The position numbers were made by a program, and so were the translations under genes. Positions 51,365 through 60,741 of a stretch of 64,000 nt of DNA are shown here, piece by piece. How positions within the stretch are numbered: the stretch's first letter is position 1; each line of letters opens with the position of its first letter. The notes under the pieces were generated by a model. It was not told the DNA's origin and made no database searches. It was given only the letters and a program-made list of their open reading frames with translations. The DNA is from Candidatus Dadabacteria bacterium (GTDB lineage: Bacteria > Desulfobacterota_D > UBA1144 > Nemesobacterales > Nemesobacteraceae): contig JAJDTG010000011.1 of the NCBI GenBank assembly GCA_022827275.1, forward strand, positions 1 to 64,000, given 5' to 3'.

Positions 51365-53241
51365 GGAAGTCAAAAAAAGGAAAATGGAAATTTTATATCA
51401 CCACGATTTTTATCACCGGCCTTTTTGTGGCTCTGGGGTACAGATCCTTTGAACTCCAGGTACTCCAAAGCGAGAAGCTCTCCGCCGGGGCTAAGAAACA
51501 GCACAGCAGGGTTTACAAGATGCCTCCGGTACGGGGAACCCTGTTTGACCGGAATAAAAAGCCTCTGGCCACAAGCATCTGGGCAACTTCGATCTATCTG
51601 AATCCCAAGGAAGTAAAAAACCCAGACAAACTTGCACGGGCGCTATCGAAACCACTAGGTCTGTCTCGCAAGAAGTTGGTCAGTCTTACGCGTTCTAACA
51701 AGCCCTTTGTATGGATTAAAAGAGGGGAAGATCCCGGGACAGCAAAAAAGATAGAGGCCATGGATCTTTCGGGAGTCGGTTTCGCCGAGGAACCAAAAAG
51801 AATTTACCCCAACGGTTCCCTGCTCGGACAGGCGATTGGATTTACCAACGTAGATCTTAAGGGAGTGGATGGTCTTGAATACAGCTTCGAAAAGATGCTT
51901 GCCGGCAAACCCGCCACGGCGAGGATCAGAACCGACGGCAGGGGGAACAGTATATCTGATGTCCTGCTAAATGCGAAAGAACAGTCTACAAAGGGGAACG
52001 ATGTGCTGCTTACCGTGGATTCCAATATACAGCACATAGCGGAAGCCGCCCTCGAGGAAGGTATAAAAAAAATAAAAGCGGATAGGGGAGCCATCCTCCT
52101 GATGAATCCTCAAACTGGTGAGATACTCTCCATGGCCTCCTATCCGTTTTTTGATCCCAACCGCTTCGGCGAGTTTCCCCAGAAAACAAGAAAGAATCTC
52201 CCCGTGTGGATGTCTTTCGAGCCCGGTTCAACGTTGAAGGTATTTTTGGCGGCAACGCTGCTTGAAGAAAAAATGGGGGATGAGAATACCGAGTACGACT
52301 GTGAAAACGGAAAGCGGAGAATCGGCCCGAAAGTAATAAAAGACGTCCACGGCCACGGAATTCTGACGGTTTCCGAGACCATAACGTATTCAAGCAACAT
52401 ATGCGCCTGGAAAATGGGTGAAACACTGGGAAAGAAAAAACTTCACGACTCGCTCAGGAATTTCGGTTTTGGAAAAACGGTCGGAGTGGACCTTCCCGGG
52501 GAAGCCAGAGGGAGAATACAGAATCTAAAAAACTGGGGAGATATAGAGCTGGCGACGATATCGTTCGGACAGGGAATATCAGTAACGGCAATCCAGCTGG
52601 CGACCGCACTTTCGAGCATCGCAAATGACGGATATCTGATGAAACCCTATATCGTGAAGAAAATAGTCTCGCCTGAGGGCAAGGTTCTCATGGAAAGAAG
52701 ACCGGAGCTTGTTAAAAGAGTCATTTCCTACGATACGGCTTCGAAGGTCACCGGAATCCTTGAACAGGTAGTAGAAAACGGCACGGGGAAAAACGCCAGT
52801 ATTCCAGGCTACAGAGTCGCTGGAAAAACAGGCACGGCACAGATGCCCAATCCGCAAACCGGCACTTACTACGAAAACAGATATCTTTCGTCGTTTATCG
52901 GTTTCGCCCCCGCTGAAGACCCCCGTCTTGCTCTCGTCGTAATTGTCGAGAACCCCAGAAAAGATAACTACGGAGGGATAGTCGCTGCGCCTATTTTCAA
53001 GTCCATAACCGAGAAAGTTCTGTTTTACATGCAAATACCTCCACGCGAGGAAAAAATTGAAGAGATGGTCATGCCGGACATGGTGAACAAAAGCGCAAGG
53101 GCCGTCATGAAGTGGGCAGAGAAGGAAGAAGTGTCGGTCAGGTTCATAGGAAACGGCTATGTGGTCAGCCAGTATCCGCCTTCGGGAAAAAAGATAAGAA
53201 GAGGAACGGACTGCACTTTTACCCTTAAGCAGAACATATGA
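51361..53241 (+). CDS. ftsI: Division transpeptidase (penicillin-binding protein) with C-terminal PASTA domain
   Basis: A 626-residue class B PBP for septal peptidoglycan crosslinking. One membrane helix (11-27), dimerisation domain (RGTLFDRN), then the transpeptidase with SxxK at Ser290-Lys293, SxN at 344-346 and KTGT at 489-492. A PASTA-like domain at about 565-626 (VMPDMVNKSARAVMKW) is common outside the Proteobacteria model species. It overlaps ftsL and murE by four bases each. Confidence 0.95.
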   Translation: MRKSKKGKWKFYITTIFITGLFVALGYRSFELQVLQSEKLSAGAKKQHSRVYKMPPVRGTLFDRNKKPLATSIWATSIYLNPKEVKNPDKLARALSKPLGLSRKKLVSLTRSNKPFVWIKRGEDPGTAKKIEAMDLSGVGFAEEPKRIYPNGSLLGQAIGFTNVDLKGVDGLEYSFEKMLAGKPATARIRTDGRGNSISDVLLNAKEQSTKGNDVLLTVDSNIQHIAEAALEEGIKKIKADRGAILLMNPQTGEILSMASYPFFDPNRFGEFPQKTRKNLPVWMSFEPGSTLKVFLAATLLEEKMGDENTEYDCENGKRRIGPKVIKDVHGHGILTVSETITYSSNICAWKMGETLGKKKLHDSLRNFGFGKTVGVDLPGEARGRIQNLKNWGDIELATISFGQGISVTAIQLATALSSIANDGYLMKPYIVKKIVSPEGKVLMERRPELVKRVISYDTASKVTGILEQVVENGTGKNASIPGYRVAGKTGTAQMPNPQTGTYYENRYLSSFIGFAPAEDPRLALVVIVENPRKDNYGGIVAAPIFKSITEKVLFYMQIPPREEKIEEMVMPDMVNKSARAVMKWAEKEEVSVRFIGNGYVVSQYPPSGKKIRRGTDCTFTLKQNI

Positions 53242-54740
53242 GATTAGCAGATGTTCTGAGAAATGCGGGAATTGAAATTCTAGCTGGATCGAAGAATCCG
53301 GGAGATACGGAAATTACGGGAATTGCTCTCAACTCGCAGAACGTGGAACCGGGGTCCCTTTTTATTGCCATCAGGGGCAAAGTCACCGACGGGCACAATT
53401 ACGTCGCCTCTGCGGTAAGAAAGGGAGCGGCTGCGCTTTTGCTTGAGGAGGTCTCGGCGGAAATCCAAGACCTCGGAGTTCCCTTCGCAAGAACAACCGA
53501 CTCCAGGGCCGCAGCATCCATAGTCGCCTCCAATTTCCACGACCACCCTTCCCTTGCAATGAAGGTTATCGGCGTGACTGGGACAAACGGGAAAACCACG
53601 GTGTCCCACATGATCGAAGCCGGCTGGAAAGCCGATGGGATAAACACAGGTCTTCTGGGAACCATAGAGAACAGATACATGGGAAAGACCGAGCCTGCGT
53701 CCCTTACAACGCCCGACCCCATAGCTTTTATGGACATGCTGCGTGAGATGAAAGACGCCGGAGTGACAAACGTAACGCTCGAGGTATCCTCGCACGCCCT
53801 TGATCTAAAAAGAGTTGACGGATGTCATTTCGACGCGGCGATATTCACGAACCTCACCCAGGATCATCTGGACTACCACAAGACGCTTGAAGATTACTTC
53901 AGGGCTAAAGAAAGGCTTTTCTCGGAAATTCTCGAGAAGAGCGCGAAAAAAGAAGTGTTCTCGATAATAAACGCGGATGATCCTTTCGCAAGCAGAATAT
54001 CCGCCCCGAAAAAAGGTCAGAAAATAACGTTTTCCACGAAAAAAAAAGATTCAGTTGTATTCGCGGAGAATTTCACGCTTGATTCTGGAGGCATAAAGGC
54101 CAAACTGGCCACCCCGTGGGGCAAGGTGGAACTTGATTCAAAACTCATGGGGAAACATAACCTCTATAACATGATGGCGGCAGCCGGAACGCTCCTCTCT
54201 CTCGGTTCGTCCCCAGGGACAACCGGGAGAGCACTGAGTGAACTCAGGCGCATCCCGGGAAGACTTGAGAAAATCGAAACCGCCTTGGGAATAGAAATTT
54301 TTGTGGACTACGCTCACACCCCTGACGCGCTTGAAAACGTCCTTGCGTGTCTGAAACCTTTCTGCACGCAGAAGCTCATCACTGTTGTGGGTTGCGGAGG
54401 AGACAGAGACAGGGGAAAACGTCCCCTTATGGCTGCGGTAGGACGCAGGTATTCGGACACTCTGATAGTGACTTCGGATAACCCCAGAACAGAAGACCCG
54501 GAGAGGATAATAGCGGATATGACTGAGGGAGTAGAACCTCAAGATCCGGGGGTAGTGGTAATGACCGACAGGGAAGAAGCCATAAAGTACGCCGTAGATA
54601 AGGCCGGATATGGAGACACGGTCCTTATAGCGGGAAAAGGTCATGAGAACTACCAGATAATCGGCACTGAAAAAATTCATTTTGACGATAGGGAGATCGC
54701 AGAAAAATACCTTGAAGCCAAGGACAGGAGAGAACTTTGA
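53238..54740 (+). CDS. murE: UDP-MurNAc-tripeptide ligase
   Basis: A 500-residue Mur ligase that adds the third peptide residue. ATP loop GVTGTNGKTT near 115, TTPDPI, NLTQDHLDYHKT, and HTPDALEN in domain 3. The motif SDNPRTEDPERI, around residue 413, is of the DNPR type typical of meso-diaminopimelate-adding enzymes. Four-base overlaps join it to ftsI and murF. Confidence 0.96.
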   Translation: MRLADVLRNAGIEILAGSKNPGDTEITGIALNSQNVEPGSLFIAIRGKVTDGHNYVASAVRKGAAALLLEEVSAEIQDLGVPFARTTDSRAAASIVASNFHDHPSLAMKVIGVTGTNGKTTVSHMIEAGWKADGINTGLLGTIENRYMGKTEPASLTTPDPIAFMDMLREMKDAGVTNVTLEVSSHALDLKRVDGCHFDAAIFTNLTQDHLDYHKTLEDYFRAKERLFSEILEKSAKKEVFSIINADDPFASRISAPKKGQKITFSTKKKDSVVFAENFTLDSGGIKAKLATPWGKVELDSKLMGKHNLYNMMAAAGTLLSLGSSPGTTGRALSELRRIPGRLEKIETALGIEIFVDYAHTPDALENVLACLKPFCTQKLITVVGCGGDRDRGKRPLMAAVGRRYSDTLIVTSDNPRTEDPERIIADMTEGVEPQDPGVVVMTDREEAIKYAVDKAGYGDTVLIAGKGHENYQIIGTEKIHFDDREIAEKYLEAKDRREL

Positions 54741-56122
54741 GATTCAGCCTTGACTTTCTGCTAAATTCCACGGGGGGAAGCCTCATCGGCGGCAAGATGC
54801 CGATCGGAGCTTCTGGGATCTCCATCGATTCCCGAAATATAGAGAAAAACCAGATCTTCGTCGCCATAGAGGGCCCTAATTTCGACGGGCACGATTATGT
54901 CGCCGAGGCCTTTGAAAAAGGTTCTGCGGGAGCGATAGTGGAAAAATACCCCCAAATACAGGATTCGAAGCGCAACTGCGGCGCAATAATAAAGGTTGAA
55001 TCCACGCAAAAAGCCCTCCTTGAAATGTCAAGACACTGGAGAAATTCATTCCCCGAACTAAAAGTCGCTGCCATTACGGGGTCGAACGGAAAAACTACAA
55101 CCAAGAACATGACCCACAGCATACTGTCCGTATCAGGCAACGTGCTCAGCACCCACGGCAACCTAAACAATCAGATAGGTCTTCCGCTCAACCTGCTGAA
55201 ACTGGAGAAGAACCACGATTTCTGCGTACTCGAGATGGGAATGAACTCTTTCGGGGAAATAAGAACCCTTGCGGACATCGCCTCGCCCGACGTGGGGACG
55301 ATCACCACGATAGGCAAAGCTCATCTAGAAGGAATGAAAGACCTTGAAGGAGTCGCGAAGGCTAAAGGAGAACTGGTTGAGAACTTCGGAGAGGAAAACA
55401 CCTTCTGCGTAAACATTGACGATCCCTGGGTGGAGAAAATAGCGGCCCGCGTGCGCTGCCGGAAGATCACGTACGGAGTTACCTCTCCGGAGGCTTTTAT
55501 AAGGGCAGACAACATCAGCCACGAGGAAATGGAGTTTATCGAATTCACGATACACATCGGCAGGCAATCTGCCAGAGCAAGAATAAAGGGAATAGGCGCT
55601 CACAATGTTTCAAACGCACTTTCTGCCTCTACTCTCGCGTATTCGCTTGGATTCGGAATGAACGAGATACTGGCAGGCCTTGAGAAATACGTTCCCTCGG
55701 CAATGCGCCTTGAGGTTATCCGTACCCCTTTCGGCTTCAGAATCATAAACGACTCATATAACGCAAATCCCGACTCGATGCGTGCGGCACTTGATGAACT
55801 AGTCGCCCACCGGCGAGGCAAGGCGAAGGCGGTAGCGGTTCTCGGGGACATGCTGGAGCTAGGAGAAAGCAGCGAAAGGGAACACCAGCTGATCGGGGAA
55901 CATGTCTCACAACTCGGTCTTGACGTGGTAGTAGCCATGGGAGAATTCTCCCGCTCGCTCGTATCATCCGTACGGGGACAGACGGCATGTCACGTTGCGG
56001 AGAGCCCGCACGAGGCGGCGGCGCTGCTTCTTGACGTGTGCCGAGAGGACGATTTAGTGCTTGTAAAGGGGTCCCGGGGAATGAAGATGGAAGCGGTAAT
56101 ACAGATGCTTTACGAACAATAA
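54737..56122 (+). CDS. murF: UDP-MurNAc-tripeptide:D-Ala-D-Ala ligase
   Basis: A 461-residue Mur ligase that attaches D-Ala-D-Ala. GSNGKTTTKNM is the ATP loop, GNLNNQIGLPLNLL and EMGMNSFGEI the substrate region, and NDSYNANPDSMRAAL the C-terminal signature of MurF. It starts inside the murE stop and lies just ahead of mraY. Confidence 0.96.
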   Translation: MRFSLDFLLNSTGGSLIGGKMPIGASGISIDSRNIEKNQIFVAIEGPNFDGHDYVAEAFEKGSAGAIVEKYPQIQDSKRNCGAIIKVESTQKALLEMSRHWRNSFPELKVAAITGSNGKTTTKNMTHSILSVSGNVLSTHGNLNNQIGLPLNLLKLEKNHDFCVLEMGMNSFGEIRTLADIASPDVGTITTIGKAHLEGMKDLEGVAKAKGELVENFGEENTFCVNIDDPWVEKIAARVRCRKITYGVTSPEAFIRADNISHEEMEFIEFTIHIGRQSARARIKGIGAHNVSNALSASTLAYSLGFGMNEILAGLEKYVPSAMRLEVIRTPFGFRIINDSYNANPDSMRAALDELVAHRRGKAKAVAVLGDMLELGESSEREHQLIGEHVSQLGLDVVVAMGEFSRSLVSSVRGQTACHVAESPHEAAALLLDVCREDDLVLVKGSRGMKMEAVIQMLYEQ

Positions 56123-56125
56123 GCC

Positions 56126-57238
56126 ATGCTCTACTTTCTGCATCTTCTAAAAGACGAATTTATTTTCCTAAATGTTTTTAAGTATATAACTTTCCGCTCT
56201 TTCGGGGCCGGGGTGACTTCATTTATCCTCTGCGTCCTCCTCGGGAAAAAGCTGATCGACCTGCTAAAAGCGGCGCAGTTCCAAGAGACTATACGTAAAG
56301 AAGGGCCCAGCAGTCACGGCGCAAAAGCCGGCACTCCAACGATGGGAGGAATATTCATCGTAATGGCCATAGTGGTCTCATCCCTTCTCTGGACAAACTT
56401 CCTCACAGACAAGGTCATGCTCGTACTTCTGTTCACGATAAGCTTCGCCGTTCTGGGATTTTTCGACGACTTCATGAAACTAAAGAAAGGAAAGGGAATA
56501 AGGGCAAGGGTGAAATTTCTCTGCCAGACGCTCATAGCTGCAACTTTCGTGGTAATTCTCTGCATGAACGAAAGCGGAAATTTTTCAATGTCCATGAGAG
56601 CCGGCGAAAGCGCAGTGTATTCCTCAACCTCGGTGGTGTTTCCGTTCATAAAGCAGGCAGTTGTGGATCTCGGATATCTCTATATATTTTTCGCCCTTCT
56701 GGTCACCGTAGGTTCTTCAAATGCAGTGAATCTCACCGACGGCCTTGACGGTCTGGCCATAGGTTCGATCGCCATCGTAACCACCACCTACATAATCTTC
56801 GCTTACCTCGCCGGAAACCTGCAGTTTGCAAGCTACCTGCAGATCCCGCACGTACAGGGAGCCGGGGAATTAGCCATTTTTCTCGCAGCAGTCGGGGGAG
56901 CATGCTTGGGATTTCTCTGGTACAACTCCCATCCGGCCGAGGTTTTCATGGGAGACGTGGGCTCCCTTTCGCTTGGGGCGGCTATAGGATTCAGCGCCCT
57001 GATGATAAAGCAGGAAATACTCCTGATAGTGGCGGGGGGGATATTCTTCATGGAAACGCTCTCGGTGATAATCCAAGTGATCTCGTTTCGCTCTACAGGT
57101 AAAAGGGTTTTCAGAATGACACCCCTTCATCACCACTTCGAACTTGCCGGATGGGCGGAATCGAAAGTGGTGGTGCGTTTCTGGATAATATGCGTGGTTC
57201 TCTCCATTCTCGCTCTTTCAAGTTTGAAGATAAGGTGA
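56126..57238 (+). CDS. mraY: Phospho-MurNAc-pentapeptide transferase
   Basis: A 370-residue membrane enzyme that forms lipid I. GTPTMGGIFI, the aspartates of FDDFMK, NLTDGLDGLAIG and MGDVGSLSLGAA, and the closing HHHFELAGW are the catalytic and uridine-binding loops. About ten helices. The length and start match the family. Confidence 0.97.
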   Translation: MLYFLHLLKDEFIFLNVFKYITFRSFGAGVTSFILCVLLGKKLIDLLKAAQFQETIRKEGPSSHGAKAGTPTMGGIFIVMAIVVSSLLWTNFLTDKVMLVLLFTISFAVLGFFDDFMKLKKGKGIRARVKFLCQTLIAATFVVILCMNESGNFSMSMRAGESAVYSSTSVVFPFIKQAVVDLGYLYIFFALLVTVGSSNAVNLTDGLDGLAIGSIAIVTTTYIIFAYLAGNLQFASYLQIPHVQGAGELAIFLAAVGGACLGFLWYNSHPAEVFMGDVGSLSLGAAIGFSALMIKQEILLIVAGGIFFMETLSVIIQVISFRSTGKRVFRMTPLHHHFELAGWAESKVVVRFWIICVVLSILALSSLKIR

Positions 57239-57242
57239 TCAA

Positions 57243-58571
57243 ATGGAACTCGAGGAAAAAAAAATCTTGGTCGTGGGACTTGGGATAACCGGAGTAGAGA
57301 CTTCAAAATTCCTCCGCTCCAAAGGAGCCCCGGTGAAGGCAACAGACTCGAGGGAGGCCGGAGAACTCGGACCCGTGGTGGAAAAACTCGCGGCAGAAGG
57401 CATGGATATACACTGCGGGACTCATGCGGCCGAATTCTTCGAATGGGCCGATACGATAGTGCTGAGTCCCGGGGTAAGATTCGATCTTCCCGAGATCAGG
57501 GAGGCTCAGGCAGCAGGGAAAACGGTAATAAGCGAAATCGAGCTTGCGTGGAATTTTATATCAAAGCCGGTAATAGGCATAACGGGAACAAACGGCAAGA
57601 CAACAACCACGTCCCTTCTCTCGGAAATACTCGAACGAAGCGGAATGAACATCTTTACGGGGGGGAATATAGGAACGCCCCTTATATCGGTAGCTGAAAA
57701 AGACGACGAATACGACTTTCTGCTGCTTGAACTCAGCAGCTTCCAGCTCCAGGGAATAAGGGATTTTTCTCCCCATGTCGCAGTTATCCTCAACATATCT
57801 CCAAATCACCTGGACCACCACTCAAGCATGGAAGAGTACGAAGCGGCCAAGCTCGGGCTTTTTGCAAACCAGAGGGAGAACGACTGGGCCGTGTTCAATG
57901 CAGACGACCCGGCGGTGCTTAAAGGCTCGGACAGTTTCAGGGCGAAAAAAATATCTTTCGGAACTGGCAAGGAGAAAACCGATGTCTACTGCAGGGAAGA
58001 GGAGATAATGTTCGGGGAGCTTTCCTTCTGTCTTCGGGATTCGGCGCTCGTCGGAGAACACAATAAGGAAAACATAATGGCCGCGGTGGCCGTTGCGGGA
58101 GTACTGGGCTGTCAGAGGGATCCGGTGCAGAAAAGCATAAACGAATTCCGCCCGCTTCCGCACAGAATGGAATTCGTGCTGACGATAAAAGGGGTGGATG
58201 TGTACAATGACTCAAAATCCACCACCCCCTTCGCCACTCTGAGAGCAATTGAGAGCCTGCCTTCCCCGATCATACTGGTTGCCGGAGGAAAGGACAAGGG
58301 AATCGACTACGACTGCCTTAAGGACGCAGTATCAAGCAAGGTGAAAGCCCTGGTCTTGATAGGGGAGACAAGAGAGAAAATGCGCACCCAGCTGGGCGAT
58401 CTGGCACAGACAACGTGCGCGGGTTCCCTGAAAGAGGCGGCGCAAAGCGCCTTTGAACTGTCCAAGGCCGGAGACACGCTACTGTTTTCGCCTGGATGCT
58501 CAAGCTTTGACATGTTCAATTCATACGAAGAAAGGGGAAATCTGTTTAAGGAGATCGTAAGAGATGTTTGA
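57243..58571 (+). CDS. murD: UDP-MurNAc-L-alanine:D-glutamate ligase
   Basis: A 442-residue Mur ligase. The N-terminal Rossmann domain (VVGLGITGVET) binds UDP, GITGTNGKTTTTSL binds ATP, and LELSSFQLQ, NISPNHLDHH and NDSKSTTPFATLRAI are MurD blocks. FSPGCSSFDMF ends domain 3. It overlaps ftsW by eight bases. Confidence 0.97.
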   Translation: MELEEKKILVVGLGITGVETSKFLRSKGAPVKATDSREAGELGPVVEKLAAEGMDIHCGTHAAEFFEWADTIVLSPGVRFDLPEIREAQAAGKTVISEIELAWNFISKPVIGITGTNGKTTTTSLLSEILERSGMNIFTGGNIGTPLISVAEKDDEYDFLLLELSSFQLQGIRDFSPHVAVILNISPNHLDHHSSMEEYEAAKLGLFANQRENDWAVFNADDPAVLKGSDSFRAKKISFGTGKEKTDVYCREEEIMFGELSFCLRDSALVGEHNKENIMAAVAVAGVLGCQRDPVQKSINEFRPLPHRMEFVLTIKGVDVYNDSKSTTPFATLRAIESLPSPIILVAGGKDKGIDYDCLKDAVSSKVKALVLIGETREKMRTQLGDLAQTTCAGSLKEAAQSAFELSKAGDTLLFSPGCSSFDMFNSYEERGNLFKEIVRDV

Positions 58572-59673
58572 TTTCAAAAACAGAGATTTTGACATGCTGC
58601 TCCTCGGGCTCGTGCTTATAGTGGCGGGAATCGGGGTGGTGGCCGTATACAACTCAAGCTCTATATACTCGCTTGAAACCTACAACAACTCGATGCGGTT
58701 TCTCAAATTTCACATCATATATCTTCTCGTTGGAATAACGACCATGTTGACATTGATGCACATGAAGCCGTCCTTTGTAAGGAAACTGGTTTACCCGGGT
58801 TATCTGCTTGGACTCGCTTTACTCGTAGTCGTGCTTGTGCCGGAGATAGGAAAGGAAGTCGGCGGGGGGCGAAGGTGGGTTTCGATCTGGGGATTCTCGT
58901 TTCAGCCGTCTGAGTTCTGCAAATACATGCTGGTCATCTATATGGCGCACTTCCTGTTCAAGAAGGAGGACAAGATGGACAGTTTCTGGATCGGCATTTT
59001 TTCTCCCCTGCTTGCCGGTGGCGCCTACGTGGGACTTATCCTAGCCGGCCCGGACCTCGGAACTTCTTTTGTCGTCTTGGCGATTCTTTTCATAATGCTC
59101 TTTGTCGGAGGGGCAAAACTCCGGTACCTGCTCAGCATCGGGGCCGGGGCCGTGGGACTGCTTGCGCTGGCTATCATCAAAGAGGGTTACAGAATGGAGC
59201 GAATAATGTCCTTTCTTGACCCGTGGAAAGATCCTCTCGGCTCTGGATATCAGGCCGTTCAGTCGTTCATGGCCTTCGGTCTCGGCGGAATATACGGAAG
59301 CGGACTCGGAAACAGTTCCCAGAAGCTGCTTTTCCTTCCCCAGGCCCATACGGATTTCATCTTTTCGATAATAGGCGAGGAATTCGGATTCATAGGGGTA
59401 ATAACACTAATCGTACTTTTCCTCATGATCCTGGGAAGGTGCGTAAGGATATCCATGCGGGCGGAAGATCCTTTTTCAAGATATATGGTATTCGGTTTCA
59501 CGGCGCTCATAACGCTCCAGGCAGCGCTTAACATGGGAGTGGCGGTCGGGCTTTTCCCCACCACGGGGCTGACCCTGCCTCTCGTAAGCTACGGAGGAAG
59601 CTCTCTTGTATCAACGCTTGCGGCGTTCGGAATCATCCTGAGCGTCTCTAGATTCAGTGCTAAGGAAAGATGA
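58564..59673 (+). CDS. ftsW: Septal peptidoglycan glycosyltransferase FtsW
   Basis: A 369-residue SEDS-family membrane protein that polymerises lipid II with its partner PBP. GGGRRWVSIWGFSFQPSEF, LAGPDLGTSFV (containing the catalytic-region aspartate), GSGYQAVQS, and LPQAHTDFIFSIIGEEFGFIG followed by PLVSYGGSSL are the SEDS signature. Overlaps murD and murG. Confidence 0.96.
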   Translation: MFDFKNRDFDMLLLGLVLIVAGIGVVAVYNSSSIYSLETYNNSMRFLKFHIIYLLVGITTMLTLMHMKPSFVRKLVYPGYLLGLALLVVVLVPEIGKEVGGGRRWVSIWGFSFQPSEFCKYMLVIYMAHFLFKKEDKMDSFWIGIFSPLLAGGAYVGLILAGPDLGTSFVVLAILFIMLFVGGAKLRYLLSIGAGAVGLLALAIIKEGYRMERIMSFLDPWKDPLGSGYQAVQSFMAFGLGGIYGSGLGNSSQKLLFLPQAHTDFIFSIIGEEFGFIGVITLIVLFLMILGRCVRISMRAEDPFSRYMVFGFTALITLQAALNMGVAVGLFPTTGLTLPLVSYGGSSLVSTLAAFGIILSVSRFSAKER

Positions 59674-60737
59674 GGGTGATAATAGCCGGAGGAGGAACAG
59701 GAGGACATGTATTTCCCGCGATATCAATCGCGGAGGAAATACTTGAGAGAAACAGCGGAAACGAGGTTATGTTCGTGGGAACCGAACAGGGAATTGAAAA
59801 AAGGATTCTTCCAGAAAAGGGATACAGAGTTGAATTCATAAAATCAAGTGGAATTGTAGGGAAAAGTTTCTTCCAGAAGGTAATGGCGATGATCTCGATA
59901 CTAGGAGCGATGCTGAGTTCCCTTAGGATACTCAGAGATTTCAGGCCCGATGTAGTCATAGGAGTCGGTGGATACGCATCCGGACCCACCCTGCTCTGCG
60001 CCTCCATGATCTCCATACCGACTGCCGTTTGCGAACAGAACTCCGTTCCCGGGCTTGCCAACAGAATCCTCTCGAGGTTTGTCGGCAAGATATTCATAAC
60101 TTTTGAAGAAAGCAAAGAGCATCTTCCGGCAGAAAAAACCGTGCTCACCGGAAACCCAATAAGACGTGATCTCGCACACGGGGCCGCGGAGAAAAAACCC
60201 CGCCAAAGCACACTGCGAAATGTATTCGTACTCGGGGGAAGCCAGGGGGCACGGAAACTGAACGAAATCGTTCCCCAGTCACTGGCAAAACTCGGCACCC
60301 GGGTAGATGTGATCCATCAGACCGGGGAAGCCCATATAGAAAGCGTGAGGAAAACCTACCGTCAACTCGGCATTTCGGCCGAAGTGTTCGGATTTACAGA
60401 TGACATGTCGCGAATATATGAAAAAACGGATCTCGTGATCTGCAGGGCCGGCTCCGGAACGCTGTCCGAGATAACGGCGTTCGGCATACCCTCAATACTG
60501 ATTCCGCTTGCCTCCTCCACGCACAACCATCAGTTGAAAAACGCCAAGATCCTAGAGTCAAACGCAGCGGCGGCAGTGGTCGAGGAAAAAGAACTTTCGG
60601 TCGAAGGTCTTTGCACGGTTATTGAGAAAACCCTTGAGCAGGACACCCTCGGTCGCATGGCAGAAAACTCGAAAAAACTCGCACGGCCACACGCCGCCCG
60701 GGAGATAGTGAACCAAATCGAGCATATAATCAGGTAA
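59670..60737 (+). CDS. murG: UDP-GlcNAc:lipid I N-acetylglucosaminyltransferase
   Basis: A 355-residue GT-B enzyme that makes lipid II at the inner membrane. AGGGTGGHVFPAI at the N-terminus, GVGGYASGPTLL, EQNSVPGLANR, VLGGSQGARKLNE, and RAGSGTLSEITAFGIPSILIPL bind acceptor and UDP-GlcNAc. It overlaps ftsW by four bases and is followed by murC after four. Confidence 0.97.
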   Translation: MRVIIAGGGTGGHVFPAISIAEEILERNSGNEVMFVGTEQGIEKRILPEKGYRVEFIKSSGIVGKSFFQKVMAMISILGAMLSSLRILRDFRPDVVIGVGGYASGPTLLCASMISIPTAVCEQNSVPGLANRILSRFVGKIFITFEESKEHLPAEKTVLTGNPIRRDLAHGAAEKKPRQSTLRNVFVLGGSQGARKLNEIVPQSLAKLGTRVDVIHQTGEAHIESVRKTYRQLGISAEVFGFTDDMSRIYEKTDLVICRAGSGTLSEITAFGIPSILIPLASSTHNHQLKNAKILESNAAAAVVEEKELSVEGLCTVIEKTLEQDTLGRMAENSKKLARPHAAREIVNQIEHIIR

Positions 60738-60741
60738 TCGA

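Noticed and set aside
57033-57040. G run inside mraY as a third phase-variation tract
   Set aside because: Only about seven Gs, gene intact and essential; ordinary coding sequence.
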